Shown here in pieces: positions 42,375 through 53,168 of a stretch of DNA of 64,000 nucleotides. Under the pieces are notes generated by a model. It searched no databases. It was not told the DNA's origin and saw only the letters and a program-made list of their open reading frames with translations. The stretch is from Mesorhizobium tianshanense. GTDB taxonomy: Bacteria > Pseudomonadota > Alphaproteobacteria > Rhizobiales > Rhizobiaceae. The DNA lies in assembly GCF_007830515.1 (NCBI RefSeq), contig NZ_VLKT01000027.1, positions 1-64,000 on the forward strand. The letters run 5' to 3'. Made by a program: the position numbers and the translations under genes. Numbering within the stretch: position 1 is the stretch's first letter; each line of letters starts with the position of its first letter.

Positions 42375-45300
42375 ATGAATATCCAGACAAACCCCACCCA
42401 AATGGAAAAAACGAGCGCGGGCTTCCCGGCCATCACCGAAGAGCCGATACGCTCCAATTTTCTGCCGGAAGAGCGCCTGCGCACGCTGGGTACAAGCCTC
42501 GCTCAGGGCGACGTCAGGGATCTGTTCGGGCTGGAGCCGTTCGATTTCCAGCCACGCATACGCGACAGCGCCAGGAAGATCCTCGAAGTCTACCGCTCGA
42601 CCAACGCCGCGCAGGCGAGAGGCGAGACGATCACCCCGGCGGCGCAATGGCTGCTCGACAACAACTATCTGGTCGAGGAAACCATCTTTCAAGTCAAACG
42701 CGACCTGCCGCGCCGTTTCTATCGACAGTTGCCGACCCTGAAACTGTCCGACGGCGCCAGCGTGCCGCGCGCGCTTGCGCTGGCCTGGACCTATGTCGCG
42801 CATTCGGACAGTTCCGTCTCGGCGACCATGTTCAAGGCGATCGTCGAAGGCTTTCAGTCCATCGAGCCGCTGAAGATCGGCGAGCTCTGGGCGCTGCCGT
42901 CGCTGCTGCGCTTCGTTCTGATCGAAAATCTTCGCCGGATCGCGGTCCGGGTCAATCGCACCCGGCAGATGCGCCAGATTGCCAACGAGGTTGCCGATCG
43001 CGTGCTGGCGATCGACGACAGCGCCGACCGTCAGGCAATCCTGTCGAGCTACGTCCCCCATGCCCAGGACACCACCTTTGCCACCCAATTGCTCTACCGG
43101 CTGCGCGACGGGTCGCAAAATGCCGGCAGGGCGTTGGAATGGCTGGAGAACGAGCTTGAAAAGTCCGGCTCGGATGCCGAGGAAATCATCATCAGCGAGC
43201 ATCGCACGCTGTCCGGCGGCAATGTGACCACTGGTAACATCATCCGCGGCCTCAGACTCATCAACGATATCGACTGGACGGTTTGGTTCGAAGGTGTCAG
43301 CCGCATCGACACCTTGCTGCGCGAGCGCACCGACTTCGCCACGCTCGATTTCTTCTCGCGCGACCAATATCGGACCGCGATCGAGGAATTGGCGCGCCGT
43401 TCCGACCGTTCCGAATTCCGCGTCGCCGAAAAGGCCATCGAACTCGCCGGCCACGCCGCTGTCAACGATGCCACCGGCACCGGTCCGACCGCTCACACCG
43501 ATGTCGGGTTCTTCCTGGTCGGCCCGCGCCGGCTGGAGCTGGAAAAGGCGATCGGCTATCGGCCGACCGTCAGCGTCACGATCAAACGGGCGTTCCGCAA
43601 GACCGGATGGCTGGGCATTGTCGTGCCGGTGTTCGCGCTGACGGTCCTGCTTCTGATCCTCTCCGGCAACGCCCTTGCCACTCTCGGCCTGTCCGTGCCG
43701 TCGATCGTCTTGATGCTGGCGCTGTTTGCCGTGCCGGCCAGCGAAGGCGCGCTTGCGTTCTTCAACACTGTCGTCTCATTGTTCCTGAAGCCGACGCGCC
43801 TCGTCGGCTACGACTACAGACGCGGCATGCCGCCCGAGGCGCGCACCCTGGTGGTGGTGCCGTCGCTGATCGGCTCGCGCGATGACGTCGAGGAGAACAT
43901 CCGCAACATCGAAGTGCATCACCTGGCCAACACGGCGGACGAAATCCATTTCGCGCTGCTTTCGGACTGGCCGGACAGCAAAACCGAAATCGATGCGGCG
44001 GATATTGAGATCCTCCAATATGCCCGCGACGAGATCGCGCGGCTGAACGCCCGCTATCCCAGCGAAGGCGCGCCGCGTTTCTACGTCCTGCACCGCCGGC
44101 GGCTCTACAATGAATCCCAAGGCGCCTGGATGGGCTGGGAACGCAAGCGCGGCAAGCTGCACGAACTGAATCTTCTGCTGCGCGGCGACAGCGACACCAC
44201 CTTCCTGCCGTTGGATGTGCCGTTGCCGGAAAACGTCGTCCATGTGATGACGCTGGACGCCGACACGCGCACCACCCGCGATGCCGTCGCCGCGTTGGTC
44301 GGCAAACTTTGCCATCCGCTCAACCGCCCGCATTTCGATGCGGCAAAGCGCCTTGTCACCGCTGGCTACACCATCCTGCAGCCGCGCATCACCGCCTCGC
44401 TGACCAGCGGCGACGACGCATCCTTCTTCCAGCGGGTCTTTTCCGCCAATCGCGGCCTCGATCCTTACGTCTTTGCCGTCTCGGATATCTATCAGGACGT
44501 CTTCGGCGACGGCTCCTTCACCGGCAAGGGCCTCTATCATGTCGACGCCTTCGAAGCGGCGCTGAAGGGCCGCATCGAGGAAAACACCATCCTCAGCCAC
44601 GATCTGCTCGAAGGCGCTCTGGCGCGCGCGGCGCTGGTCACGGACGTCGAACTGGTCGAGGATTATCCGACCCGCTATTCGGTCGACGCATCGCGCCACC
44701 ATCGCTGGGCGCGCGGCGACTGGCAGCTTCTGGGCTTCCTTCTCGATCCACGCTCCGGCGTGCCGGCGTTGTCGCGCTGGAAGATGGTCGACAATCTGCG
44801 CCGCTCGCTGACGCCGATCTTCTGGGTGATGGCGGCGATCGCAGGCTGGACGCTGCTGCCCTTCACGCAGGCCGCGCAGTGGCAGGCGCTGCTGATCCTC
44901 ACGCTCTTCATGGCGCCGACGTTCGACATCGTCCACGCCATCCTGCCGAAAAGCGGCGACCAGACGCCGCGCGGTCATTTCTCGGCATTGGCTCGCGACG
45001 TTGTCTTCGGCACCGCCCTGGTGGCCCTGAAGATCGTGCTGATGGCGCATCTGGCCTGGATGATGGGTGATGCCATCATCCGTACGCTCTACCGCCTGTT
45101 CGTCAGTCGGCAGAACCTGCTGGAATGGCGCACTGCCTCACAGGCGCACAAGAACGGCGACAACGATCTCGGCTCCTATTACGGCATGATGTATGGCGCG
45201 GTGATTGTCGGCGTCGTCGGCCTCGCCATTCCGGTTCTGGCCGATTCCACCGGCGCTTTCGTGGCCTTCTTCTTCGCGCTGTTCTGGATCGGCTCGCCGG

Positions 45301-48300
45301 CCTTCGCCTTCTGGATCAGCCGCTCGGCCGAAACCGAGGATCGCTTGCGCATATCGGCGGCCGACATCCATGCGCTGCGCACGGTCGCGCGGCGTACATG
45401 GCATTATTTCGAGACCTTCGTGACGGCCGAGCACCACAATCTGCCGCCCGATAATTTCCAAGAAAGTCCGGCGCCTGTCGTGGCGCCCCGCACCTCGCCG
45501 ACCAATATCGGCGTCTATCTCCTGTCCGTGATTTCGGCGCGCGATTTCGGCTGGATCAGCCTGTCCGATGCCACCTCGCGCATCGACGCCACGATGTCGA
45601 CCATCGAGAGCATGCCGCGTGAGCGCGGCCATCTCTTCAACTGGTATGACACGACGACGCTGAAGCCGCTCTATCCGCTCTATATTTCCGCCGTCGACAG
45701 CGGCAATCTCGCCGGCCATCTGGTGGCGGTGGCGGCTGCCTGCGCCGAATGGGCGGAAGCGCCTGCAGTCCACCTGCAGGGCGACTTCGAGGGCATCCTC
45801 GATACGGTGACGATCCTCGACGAAAGCCTGGCGGCGTTGCCTGACGACCGCCGCCAGTTGCGGCCGTTGCGCCAACGGCTCGCCGATCGCCTCGACGGCA
45901 TGCGGCGGGCGGTCGAATCGATCAAGGCCCAACCCGAGATGGCGTCGATCCGCACCATCAACCTCGCCGTTCTGGCCGGCGAGATCCGCAAGCTCGCCAT
46001 CGCCATCCATACCGAGGCCGCATCGACACAGAGCGACATCATCGCCGACTGGGCGGCGAGATTGGAAGCCACCTGCGAGGCGCATGTCCATGACGCGCAT
46101 AGCGACGACAATGCCGTCGAAGCCTTGCGGGCCAAGCTTCTGTCGTTGCGCGAGCGCACGCGCCGCTTCGCCTTCGAGATGGATTTCTCCTTCCTTATGC
46201 GGAAGGAACGCAAGCTCCTGTCGATCGGCTACCGGGTCGAGGAGCATCAGCTCGACGAAAGCTGCTACGACCTCCTGGCTTCAGAGGCGCGGCTGACCAG
46301 CCTGTTCGCCATCGCCAAGGGCGATCTGCCGACGGAGCACTGGTTCCACCTCGGCCGCCCGATCGTCGAGATCGGGTTCCAGGGCGCGCTGATGTCCTGG
46401 TCCGGCTCGATGTTCGAGTATCTGATGCCCCCGCTGGTGATGAAGGAGCCGCAGGGCAGCATCCTCAACCAGACCAGCAAGCTCATCATCAAGCGCCAGA
46501 TCCAGTACGGCCGCTCGAAGAACGTGCCCTGGGGAATCTCGGAAGCCGCCTACAACGCCCGCGACCGCGAACTGACCTACCAGTACACCAATTTCGGCGT
46601 GCCCGGGTTGGGCCTGAAGCGAGGTCTTGGTCAGAACACGGTGATTGCGCCTTACGCGACCGTGCTGGCGGCCCAGTTCACCCCGCGTGAATCGGTGCAG
46701 AACCTGGCCAGGCTGAGGCAGATCGGCGCCCTTGGCCGGCACGGCTTTTACGATGCGGTCGATTTCACGCCGCAGCGCGTGCCGGACGGCACCGACCATG
46801 CCGTCGTGCTGAACTACATGGCCCACCATTCCGGCATGTCGATCGCCGCCGTTGCCGACGCCATCTTCGAAGGACGCCTGCGCGACCGCTTCCACAGCGA
46901 TCCGGTGATCGAGTCGGCCGAGTTGCTGCTGCAGGAAAGAGCGCCGCGCGACATCCCCACCGCCACCGTCAGGACCGAGGCCGACGAACGGTCGAAGGAC
47001 GAAACGGAAGTCGAGAGCCCTGATACGCGCATCGTGCTCGACCCGCTCAGGGCGCTGCGTTCGACCAGCGTCATGTCCAATGGCCGCTACTCGGTCATGG
47101 TCACCGCGACCGGCTCCGGCTATAGCCGCTGGGGCGAGCTTGCCGTCACGCGCTGGCAGCCAGATCCGACCGAGGATCGCCTTGGCTCCTACATTTTCCT
47201 GCGCGATGCCGGCACCGGCGACTGGTGGTCGGCCACCGCCGAGCCGAAGCGTGCCACCAACGAAGAGGTGCAGACGCTGTTCTCCGACGACAAGGCGAGC
47301 TTCGTCAAATCGGTGGGATCGTTGCGTTCCGAGGTCGAATGCATCGTCATCTCGGAGGGAAACGGCGAAGGCCGGCGGGTGACGCTCTACAATGACGGCG
47401 CGGTCGACCGGCATATCGAAGTGACCTCCTTTGCCGAACTGGTGCTGGGCTCCGACGTATCCGACAACGCGCATCCGGCCTTCTCGAAAATGTTCGTGGA
47501 AACCGAAATCGCTGCGAACAACGCAGCGATCTTCGCCACAAGGCGCAAGCGGGAAACGAACGAGCCTGACGTCACTATGGTGCATTTCGTCACCGACCCG
47601 TCTGGGTCGGCGCGCGACGCCGGGGCCGAGACCGACCGGCGGGCCTTTATCGGCCGCGGCCGCACCATTGCCGAGGCAGCCGCCTTCGATCCCGGCGCCA
47701 AGCTTGGCGGCCATTCCGGCTTCACGTTGGATCCGGTTGCAGCACTTCGCCGGCAGGTGCGCGTGCCAGCGAACAAGAAGATCTCGCTGACCTTCTGGAC
47801 TGCCGTCGGCGCCAACCGTGCCGAGCTCGAAGAAGCCATTGCGCGGCTCGATCATCCGGAAGCCTTCGCCCGCCAGGCGATGCTCGCCTGGACCCGCTCG
47901 CAGGTGCAGACCCGTCATCTCGGCCTCAGCCTGGCCGATGCCGCCAATGTGCAGAAGCTGGCGCGCTATTTGATCTATCCCGATCCGTTCCTGCGCCTTC
48001 CGGCCGAATCGATCGCCTCCGGACTCGGTAAGCAGTCCGGCCTGTGGCCGACCAGCATATCCGGCGACTTTCCGATTTTCCTGGTCAGGATCGGCGATGT
48101 CGCCGACCTCGAAATCGTCGCCCAGGCGCTCCGCTTTCAGGAATATATGCGCGCCCGCGGCATGATGATCGACTTTGTCGTCGTCAACGAGCAGGCTTCA
48201 TCCTACGTGCAGGATCTGCAACGGGCGGTCGAGACGCTGTGCGAAAACAGTCGCCTGCGTGGCAAGGAACTCGGACCCCGCCAGCACATCTTCGCAGTGC

Positions 48301-50936
48301 GCCGCGACCTGATGGACGAGACGACCTACAAGACGCTGCTCGCCGTCGCCCGCGTCGTCCTGCACACGCGCAACGGTACCATCTTCGATCAGATCGAGCG
48401 CGCCGAGGCCGCTGCGCTGCAAGCGCGAGACGCCCTGCAGCCGGCGGGTGCCGCAGGGCTTCGCGAACCGTCTTCACCACCACCACAGACATGGGCTACC
48501 CAGGCCTCGCTCGAAGGCAGTGCCGACGGCAGCGGGCTCAACCAGTGGAACGGTTTTGGCGGCTTCGAGGGCGACGGACGCCACTATGTCGTGCGCCTTG
48601 CTGGCCGGCGCACGACGCCGCAGCCCTGGATCAACGTCGTCTCCAACGCCTCGTTCGGTTTCCATGTTTCGGCTGAAGGCGCTGCCTTCACCTGGAGCCG
48701 AAACAGCCGCGACTATCAACTGACGCCGTGGGCGAACGATCCGGTCACCAACCGGCCCGGCGAGGGCATCTATATTTACGATCATGCCAGTGGCCGGGCG
48801 TTCTCGCCGATGGCGGCCGTGGTGCGCGATCCCGCCATGACCTACGAAACATGGCACGGGCAGGGTTTTTCGACTTTCCGTTCGAAGCGCGGGCCGCTGT
48901 CGATGGACCTTACCCATGTGGTGGATCCGGTCGATCCGGTGAAAATCTCCCGATTGCGAATCCAGAATTCGGGTTCGGTGCCGGCGCGCCTGCGCGTCTA
49001 TGCCTATGCGGAATGGGTTCTTGGCAGCCATCGTTCGCGCACGGCGGCGACGATCGTTCCATCCAGGGATGCCGCGACGGGCGCGTTGCTGGCGCAACAT
49101 CCCTACGGGCTCGACTTCAGCGAGCGGATCGCCTTCCTGGCCGCCGACAGCGCGGCACAGTCGGTCACGGCCGACCGCGGCGAGTTCATCGGTCGGCACG
49201 GCACCAGCGACCTTCCGCAGGCCGTGCTCAGCGGCGCCAGCCTGTCGGGCCGCGTCGAGGCCGGCGACGATCCTTGTGCTGCAATTGCACGGGACATCGA
49301 CATCCCTGCCGGCGGCGACGTGACGTTGCTGTGGCTGCTCGGCGATGCAGCCTCTGCCGAGGAAGCCAGCGCCCTGGTGCAGCATCATAGCGGCAAGGAT
49401 TTCGATCAGCGGCTGGCTGACAACGAGCGCACGTGGCGAGGGTTCCTCGACACCATCCAGGTCGAGACCCCGGACAAGGCGCTCGACGCCATGGTCAACC
49501 ACTGGCTGCCCTATCAGAGCCTTGCCTGCCGCATCCGCGCCCGCTCCGCTTTTTACCAGGCGAGCGGTGCCTTCGGCTTCCGCGATCAGTTGCAGGACAC
49601 GCTGGCCTTGCTTGCCCATGATCCGAAACTGGCGCGCGACCAGATCCTCAACGCGGCGCGGCGGCAATTCCCCGAAGGCGACGTGCAGCATTGGTGGCTG
49701 CCGCGCAGCGAGGCAGGCGTCCGCACCATGATTTCCGACGATGTGGTCTGGCTCGCCCATGCCACGGCCCACTACTTGCTGGTGACCGGCGACACCGAGA
49801 TCCTCAGGGAACAACTGCCCTTCATCGAAGGGCAGGCGCTGGAAGAAGGCGAGCATGACGCCTTCTTCACCCCCGAGGTCTCGAAGAAGACCGCTTCGCT
49901 CTATGATCATTGCGCGCGCGCGCTCGACCTTGCCGTCAAGCGCAGCAGTCCCGCCGGGCTGCCGCTGATCCTCGGTGGCGACTGGAACGATGGCATGAAC
50001 CGTGTCGGCGAGCACGGCAAGGGTGAGAGCGTCTGGCTGGGCTGGTTCCTGCTGAAGACGTTGGGCGACTTTGCGGCTGTCGCCAAGGCGGAAGGCGACA
50101 CCAAGCACGTGCAAGCCTGGACAAAACACGCCGACCTGCTGAAGCGGGCGCTGGAAAGCACGGCCTGGGATGGTGAATGGTATCGTCGCGGCAGCTTCGA
50201 TGACGGCACGCCGCTGGGGTCGCGCGGTTCGAAGGAGTGCAAGATCGACTCGATTGCCCAATCGTGGAGCGTTCTGTCGGGCGAGGGCGATCCGGCGCGG
50301 TCGACCACGGCGATGCAGCAGGCGATGAAAATGCTCGTCGACGACGAGCTCAAGATCGTCAAGCTTTTCACCCCACCCTTCTCCAAGACGGAACAGAACC
50401 CGGGCTACATCAAGAGCTACCCGCCGGGTGTCCGTGAAAACGGTGGCCAGTACACCCATGCGGCGACATGGTTCGTCATCGCACTCGCCGAAATGGGACG
50501 CACCGACGACGCCTACCGCTGTTTCTCGATGCTCAATCCGGTCAACCACGCGCTCGACGAGGCCGCTGCCCAGACCTACCGCGTCGAGCCTTATGTCGTC
50601 GCGGCCGACGTCTACGCCGGCCAAGGCAAGGGCGGCCGCGGCGGCTGGACCTGGTATACCGGCTCGGCCGGTTGGCTTTATCGCGCGGCGGTCGAAGGCA
50701 TCCTCGGCATTGAACGCAGGGGAGAGCGCATTCAGTTCAGGCCGAAACTCCCCAGCCATTGGAACGGTTATGCGGCAACGCTCAAGGTGCTGGGGGCCGA
50801 GCTCAGGGTTCGCGTTATCCGCGACACCAAGGCCAAAGCCATCTCGCTTGAGGTAAATGGTAAAAGGACGAAGGCTCCGTCTTTCGAACCGAAAGCCGGC
50901 GAAAAGTCTGAAGTGGTCGTCAGGATACCGGCGTAG
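42375..50936 (+). CDS. ndvB: Cyclic beta-1,2-glucan synthase NdvB/ChvB
   Basis: A 2853-residue inner membrane enzyme, near the size of rhizobial NdvB. After a long cytoplasmic N-terminal region come membrane helices near residues 410-480, then a GT84 glycosyltransferase (acidic motif LDADTR near 626-632; RHHRWARGDW) and further helices near 820-1000. The C-terminal half holds carbohydrate-binding and GH94 phosphorylase domains, with GGDWNDGMN (Asp2536, Asp2539) and YPPGVRENGGQYTHAATW. It primes, elongates and cyclises glucan on itself, using UDP-glucose. The start MNIQTNPTQ is the first ATG with coding style. Its exporter gene ndvA follows. Needed in relatives for osmoadaptation and nodule invasion. 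Confidence 0.96.
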   Translation: MNIQTNPTQMEKTSAGFPAITEEPIRSNFLPEERLRTLGTSLAQGDVRDLFGLEPFDFQPRIRDSARKILEVYRSTNAAQARGETITPAAQWLLDNNYLVEETIFQVKRDLPRRFYRQLPTLKLSDGASVPRALALAWTYVAHSDSSVSATMFKAIVEGFQSIEPLKIGELWALPSLLRFVLIENLRRIAVRVNRTRQMRQIANEVADRVLAIDDSADRQAILSSYVPHAQDTTFATQLLYRLRDGSQNAGRALEWLENELEKSGSDAEEIIISEHRTLSGGNVTTGNIIRGLRLINDIDWTVWFEGVSRIDTLLRERTDFATLDFFSRDQYRTAIEELARRSDRSEFRVAEKAIELAGHAAVNDATGTGPTAHTDVGFFLVGPRRLELEKAIGYRPTVSVTIKRAFRKTGWLGIVVPVFALTVLLLILSGNALATLGLSVPSIVLMLALFAVPASEGALAFFNTVVSLFLKPTRLVGYDYRRGMPPEARTLVVVPSLIGSRDDVEENIRNIEVHHLANTADEIHFALLSDWPDSKTEIDAADIEILQYARDEIARLNARYPSEGAPRFYVLHRRRLYNESQGAWMGWERKRGKLHELNLLLRGDSDTTFLPLDVPLPENVVHVMTLDADTRTTRDAVAALVGKLCHPLNRPHFDAAKRLVTAGYTILQPRITASLTSGDDASFFQRVFSANRGLDPYVFAVSDIYQDVFGDGSFTGKGLYHVDAFEAALKGRIEENTILSHDLLEGALARAALVTDVELVEDYPTRYSVDASRHHRWARGDWQLLGFLLDPRSGVPALSRWKMVDNLRRSLTPIFWVMAAIAGWTLLPFTQAAQWQALLILTLFMAPTFDIVHAILPKSGDQTPRGHFSALARDVVFGTALVALKIVLMAHLAWMMGDAIIRTLYRLFVSRQNLLEWRTASQAHKNGDNDLGSYYGMMYGAVIVGVVGLAIPVLADSTGAFVAFFFALFWIGSPAFAFWISRSAETEDRLRISAADIHALRTVARRTWHYFETFVTAEHHNLPPDNFQESPAPVVAPRTSPTNIGVYLLSVISARDFGWISLSDATSRIDATMSTIESMPRERGHLFNWYDTTTLKPLYPLYISAVDSGNLAGHLVAVAAACAEWAEAPAVHLQGDFEGILDTVTILDESLAALPDDRRQLRPLRQRLADRLDGMRRAVESIKAQPEMASIRTINLAVLAGEIRKLAIAIHTEAASTQSDIIADWAARLEATCEAHVHDAHSDDNAVEALRAKLLSLRERTRRFAFEMDFSFLMRKERKLLSIGYRVEEHQLDESCYDLLASEARLTSLFAIAKGDLPTEHWFHLGRPIVEIGFQGALMSWSGSMFEYLMPPLVMKEPQGSILNQTSKLIIKRQIQYGRSKNVPWGISEAAYNARDRELTYQYTNFGVPGLGLKRGLGQNTVIAPYATVLAAQFTPRESVQNLARLRQIGALGRHGFYDAVDFTPQRVPDGTDHAVVLNYMAHHSGMSIAAVADAIFEGRLRDRFHSDPVIESAELLLQERAPRDIPTATVRTEADERSKDETEVESPDTRIVLDPLRALRSTSVMSNGRYSVMVTATGSGYSRWGELAVTRWQPDPTEDRLGSYIFLRDAGTGDWWSATAEPKRATNEEVQTLFSDDKASFVKSVGSLRSEVECIVISEGNGEGRRVTLYNDGAVDRHIEVTSFAELVLGSDVSDNAHPAFSKMFVETEIAANNAAIFATRRKRETNEPDVTMVHFVTDPSGSARDAGAETDRRAFIGRGRTIAEAAAFDPGAKLGGHSGFTLDPVAALRRQVRVPANKKISLTFWTAVGANRAELEEAIARLDHPEAFARQAMLAWTRSQVQTRHLGLSLADAANVQKLARYLIYPDPFLRLPAESIASGLGKQSGLWPTSISGDFPIFLVRIGDVADLEIVAQALRFQEYMRARGMMIDFVVVNEQASSYVQDLQRAVETLCENSRLRGKELGPRQHIFAVRRDLMDETTYKTLLAVARVVLHTRNGTIFDQIERAEAAALQARDALQPAGAAGLREPSSPPPQTWATQASLEGSADGSGLNQWNGFGGFEGDGRHYVVRLAGRRTTPQPWINVVSNASFGFHVSAEGAAFTWSRNSRDYQLTPWANDPVTNRPGEGIYIYDHASGRAFSPMAAVVRDPAMTYETWHGQGFSTFRSKRGPLSMDLTHVVDPVDPVKISRLRIQNSGSVPARLRVYAYAEWVLGSHRSRTAATIVPSRDAATGALLAQHPYGLDFSERIAFLAADSAAQSVTADRGEFIGRHGTSDLPQAVLSGASLSGRVEAGDDPCAAIARDIDIPAGGDVTLLWLLGDAASAEEASALVQHHSGKDFDQRLADNERTWRGFLDTIQVETPDKALDAMVNHWLPYQSLACRIRARSAFYQASGAFGFRDQLQDTLALLAHDPKLARDQILNAARRQFPEGDVQHWWLPRSEAGVRTMISDDVVWLAHATAHYLLVTGDTEILREQLPFIEGQALEEGEHDAFFTPEVSKKTASLYDHCARALDLAVKRSSPAGLPLILGGDWNDGMNRVGEHGKGESVWLGWFLLKTLGDFAAVAKAEGDTKHVQAWTKHADLLKRALESTAWDGEWYRRGSFDDGTPLGSRGSKECKIDSIAQSWSVLSGEGDPARSTTAMQQAMKMLVDDELKIVKLFTPPFSKTEQNPGYIKSYPPGVRENGGQYTHAATWFVIALAEMGRTDDAYRCFSMLNPVNHALDEAAAQTYRVEPYVVAADVYAGQGKGGRGGWTWYTGSAGWLYRAAVEGILGIERRGERIQFRPKLPSHWNGYAATLKVLGAELRVRVIRDTKAKAISLEVNGKRTKAPSFEPKAGEKSEVVVRIPA

Positions 50937-51010
50937 TTTCAAGGATTTGGAGCGTCTTTGCACGTCTTGAGGACGCGCGTTGTTTAAGGATGCTCTACCA
51001 ATTCTATTGC

Positions 51011-51049
51011 GCATGAGCTTTCCGAAAAGCCGGTACAGGCTTTCGGGAT
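51011..51049. repeat. Degenerate small palindromic repeat
   Basis: GCATGAGCTTTCCGAAAAGC, then CCGGTACAGGCTTTCGG, forms a stem (CCGAAAaGCC with GGCTTTCGG). It resembles a small palindrome frequent in rhizobial intergenic spaces. The rest of the 360-base ndvB-ndvA gap shows no other clear feature. Confidence 0.5.
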
Positions 51050-51296
51050 ACGTACATAACCACTTGCTGATTAAAATTGCGGCAGTGCTTCCCGCCTGCC
51101 ACGATTTTGCCGCAAGGCTGACATTTTACCTTTTTTCTCAAACCGTTAGGTGATCACGGCAGATTTCGGAACGTCGCTATCTTTTGTTCGCGAAATGGGA
51201 ACTGAAGAGGTACACGGGCATTGTTTCGCGACACGTCAACAGGTACGAGTCAGAAAATGATGCGGTGCACAATAACAATTTGCCGGAGTAGCTGAA

Positions 51297-53069
51297 GTGT
51301 CCCTTCTGCAAATCTACTGGAGAGCGCTCGGTTATCTCGCTGCCGACAGAAAACGCGTGGCGTTTATCTGCGGGGCGAATGTCGCGCTTGCCATCATCGC
51401 CATCCTTGAGCCGATCATGTTCGGACGGGTGATCGATGCTATTTCGGACGGCGGCTCGGTCTTCTCGACGCTCGGGCTGTGGGCTGGTATCGGCGCCTTC
51501 AACATCGTCGCCTTCGTTCTGGTGGCGCGCGGTGCGGACCGCTTTGCCCATGCGCGGCGCAGCGATGTCCTTTGCGAGTCGTTCGAACGCGTGATCACCA
51601 TGCCGCTTGCGTGGCATCATCAGCGCGGCACCTCCAATTCTCTGCATACGCTTCTGCGCGCGGTCGAGACCTTGTTCAGCCTCTGGCTCGAGTTCATGAG
51701 GCAGCATCTGTCCACCGCCGTCGCGCTGGTTCTGCTGGTGCCGACGGCGCTCAGCATGGATGTTCGCATGTCGATGGTCCTGCTGGCGCTGGGCGCGCTC
51801 TACGTCGGAATCGGGCGGCTGGTGATGCGCCGTACCAAGGAAGGCCAGGCCTCCGTGGAGCGGCACTTCCACAAGGTGTTCGCGCATGTGAGTGACTCGG
51901 TCAGCAACGTCGCCGTGCTGCAGAGCTACAATCGCATCGGCCACGAGACCGACGCCTTGAAGCGCTATGTCAAGAATCTGCTCGATGCCCAGTATCCGGT
52001 GCTCGACTGGTGGGCATTGGCCAACGCTCTGCACCGCCTGTCGTCGACCATTTCGATGATGGTCGTGCTGTTGATCGGCTCCTATCTGGTCATGCATGGC
52101 CAATTGCGTATCGGTGACGTCATCGCCTTTACGGGCTTTGCCACGCTGCTGATTGCCAGGCTCGACCAGATGTCGGCCTTCGCCAACCAGATTTCGGAAG
52201 CTAGGGCCAAGCTCGAGGAATTTTATCGCCTTGAGGACTCTGCGGCCGACGCCGCCGAACCGGATGGGTTGCGCGACCTCGTCAACGTCACTGGTCATGT
52301 GCGCTTTGAAGACGTCAGCTTCGAATTCGCCAATTCGGGGCAGGGCGTGCACGACGTGTCATTCGAGGTCCACGCTGGCCAGACCGTGGCCATCGTCGGT
52401 CCGACGGGCGCAGGCAAGACGACGCTCATCAATCTTTTGCAGCGCGTCTTTGCGCCGTCCAGCGGCCGTATCCTGATCGATGGCATCGATACCCGCTCGG
52501 TGACCCGTAAGTCGCTGCGCCACTCGATCGCCACCGTGTTCCAGGATGCGGGCCTGCTCAACCGCTCGATCGAGGACAATATCCGCGTCGGACGCGCCGA
52601 GGCGACCTATGATGAGGTCCACGCCGCCGCCAATGCCGCCGCCGCGCAGGATTTCATCCTGTCGAAGAGCAACGGCTACGACACGGTCGTCGGCGAACGC
52701 GGCGGACAGCTTTCAGGCGGCGAGCGCCAGCGTATCGCGATCGCGCGCGCCGTGCTGAAGGATTCGCCCATCCTGGTGCTCGACGAAGCGACCAGCGCGC
52801 TCGATGTCGAGACGGAAGACCGCGTCAAGGAAGCGATCGATGAGTTGCGGCGCGGCCGCACCACCTTCATCATCGCCCACCGCCTGACCACTGTTCGCGA
52901 TGCCGATCTGGTCGTGTTCATGGACAAGGGCAAGGTGGTCGAAATGGGTGGCTTCGCCGAATTGTCGATGCGCAATGGCCGCTTTGCCAGCCTGCTGCGC
53001 GCCGGCGGCCTGCTCAACGACGAGGAAGTCCGTCGCCTAAGCCGCACCATCACGGACGAGGCCGCCTGA
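51297..53069 (+). CDS. ndvA: Cyclic beta-1,2-glucan ABC exporter NdvA/ChvA
   Basis: A 590-residue fused ABC exporter. The N-terminal 300 residues contain six membrane helices, and the ATPase has Walker A GPTGAGKTT (residues 368-376), the signature LSGGERQR and Walker B ILVLDEATSALD. It moves cyclic beta-1,2-glucan to the periplasm. The start is GTG at 51297 with GGAG nine bases before; the sequence MSLLQIYWRALGYLAADRK matches the family start. Follows ndvB after 360 bases, so it likely has its own promoter as well. Confidence 0.95.
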   Translation: MSLLQIYWRALGYLAADRKRVAFICGANVALAIIAILEPIMFGRVIDAISDGGSVFSTLGLWAGIGAFNIVAFVLVARGADRFAHARRSDVLCESFERVITMPLAWHHQRGTSNSLHTLLRAVETLFSLWLEFMRQHLSTAVALVLLVPTALSMDVRMSMVLLALGALYVGIGRLVMRRTKEGQASVERHFHKVFAHVSDSVSNVAVLQSYNRIGHETDALKRYVKNLLDAQYPVLDWWALANALHRLSSTISMMVVLLIGSYLVMHGQLRIGDVIAFTGFATLLIARLDQMSAFANQISEARAKLEEFYRLEDSAADAAEPDGLRDLVNVTGHVRFEDVSFEFANSGQGVHDVSFEVHAGQTVAIVGPTGAGKTTLINLLQRVFAPSSGRILIDGIDTRSVTRKSLRHSIATVFQDAGLLNRSIEDNIRVGRAEATYDEVHAAANAAAAQDFILSKSNGYDTVVGERGGQLSGGERQRIAIARAVLKDSPILVLDEATSALDVETEDRVKEAIDELRRGRTTFIIAHRLTTVRDADLVVFMDKGKVVEMGGFAELSMRNGRFASLLRAGGLLNDEEVRRLSRTITDEAA

Positions 53070-53072
53070 ACT

Positions 53073-53105
53073 CTTTCCCTTCTTCCCCCGGGGGAGAAGG
53101 GAAAG
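53073..53105. terminator. Strong hairpin after ndvA
   Basis: CTTTCCCTTCTTCCCCC and GGGGGAGAAGGGAAAG form a nearly perfect 16-base stem with no loop bases, three bases after the ndvA stop. It lacks a T-run, so it may act as a terminator-like or REP-like mRNA end. Confidence 0.5.
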
Positions 53106-53168
53106 CCCCGCCTACGACACACGGCGCTGTAGTTGCCCCAAACGCATCGCCGGTTTATGTAAAGCCGC

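Noticed and set aside
48474..51014. An 846-codon minus-strand frame under ndvB
   Set aside because: It lies antisense to the GH94 part of ndvB and has the same low-complexity Arg/Gly/His composition; a shadow frame.
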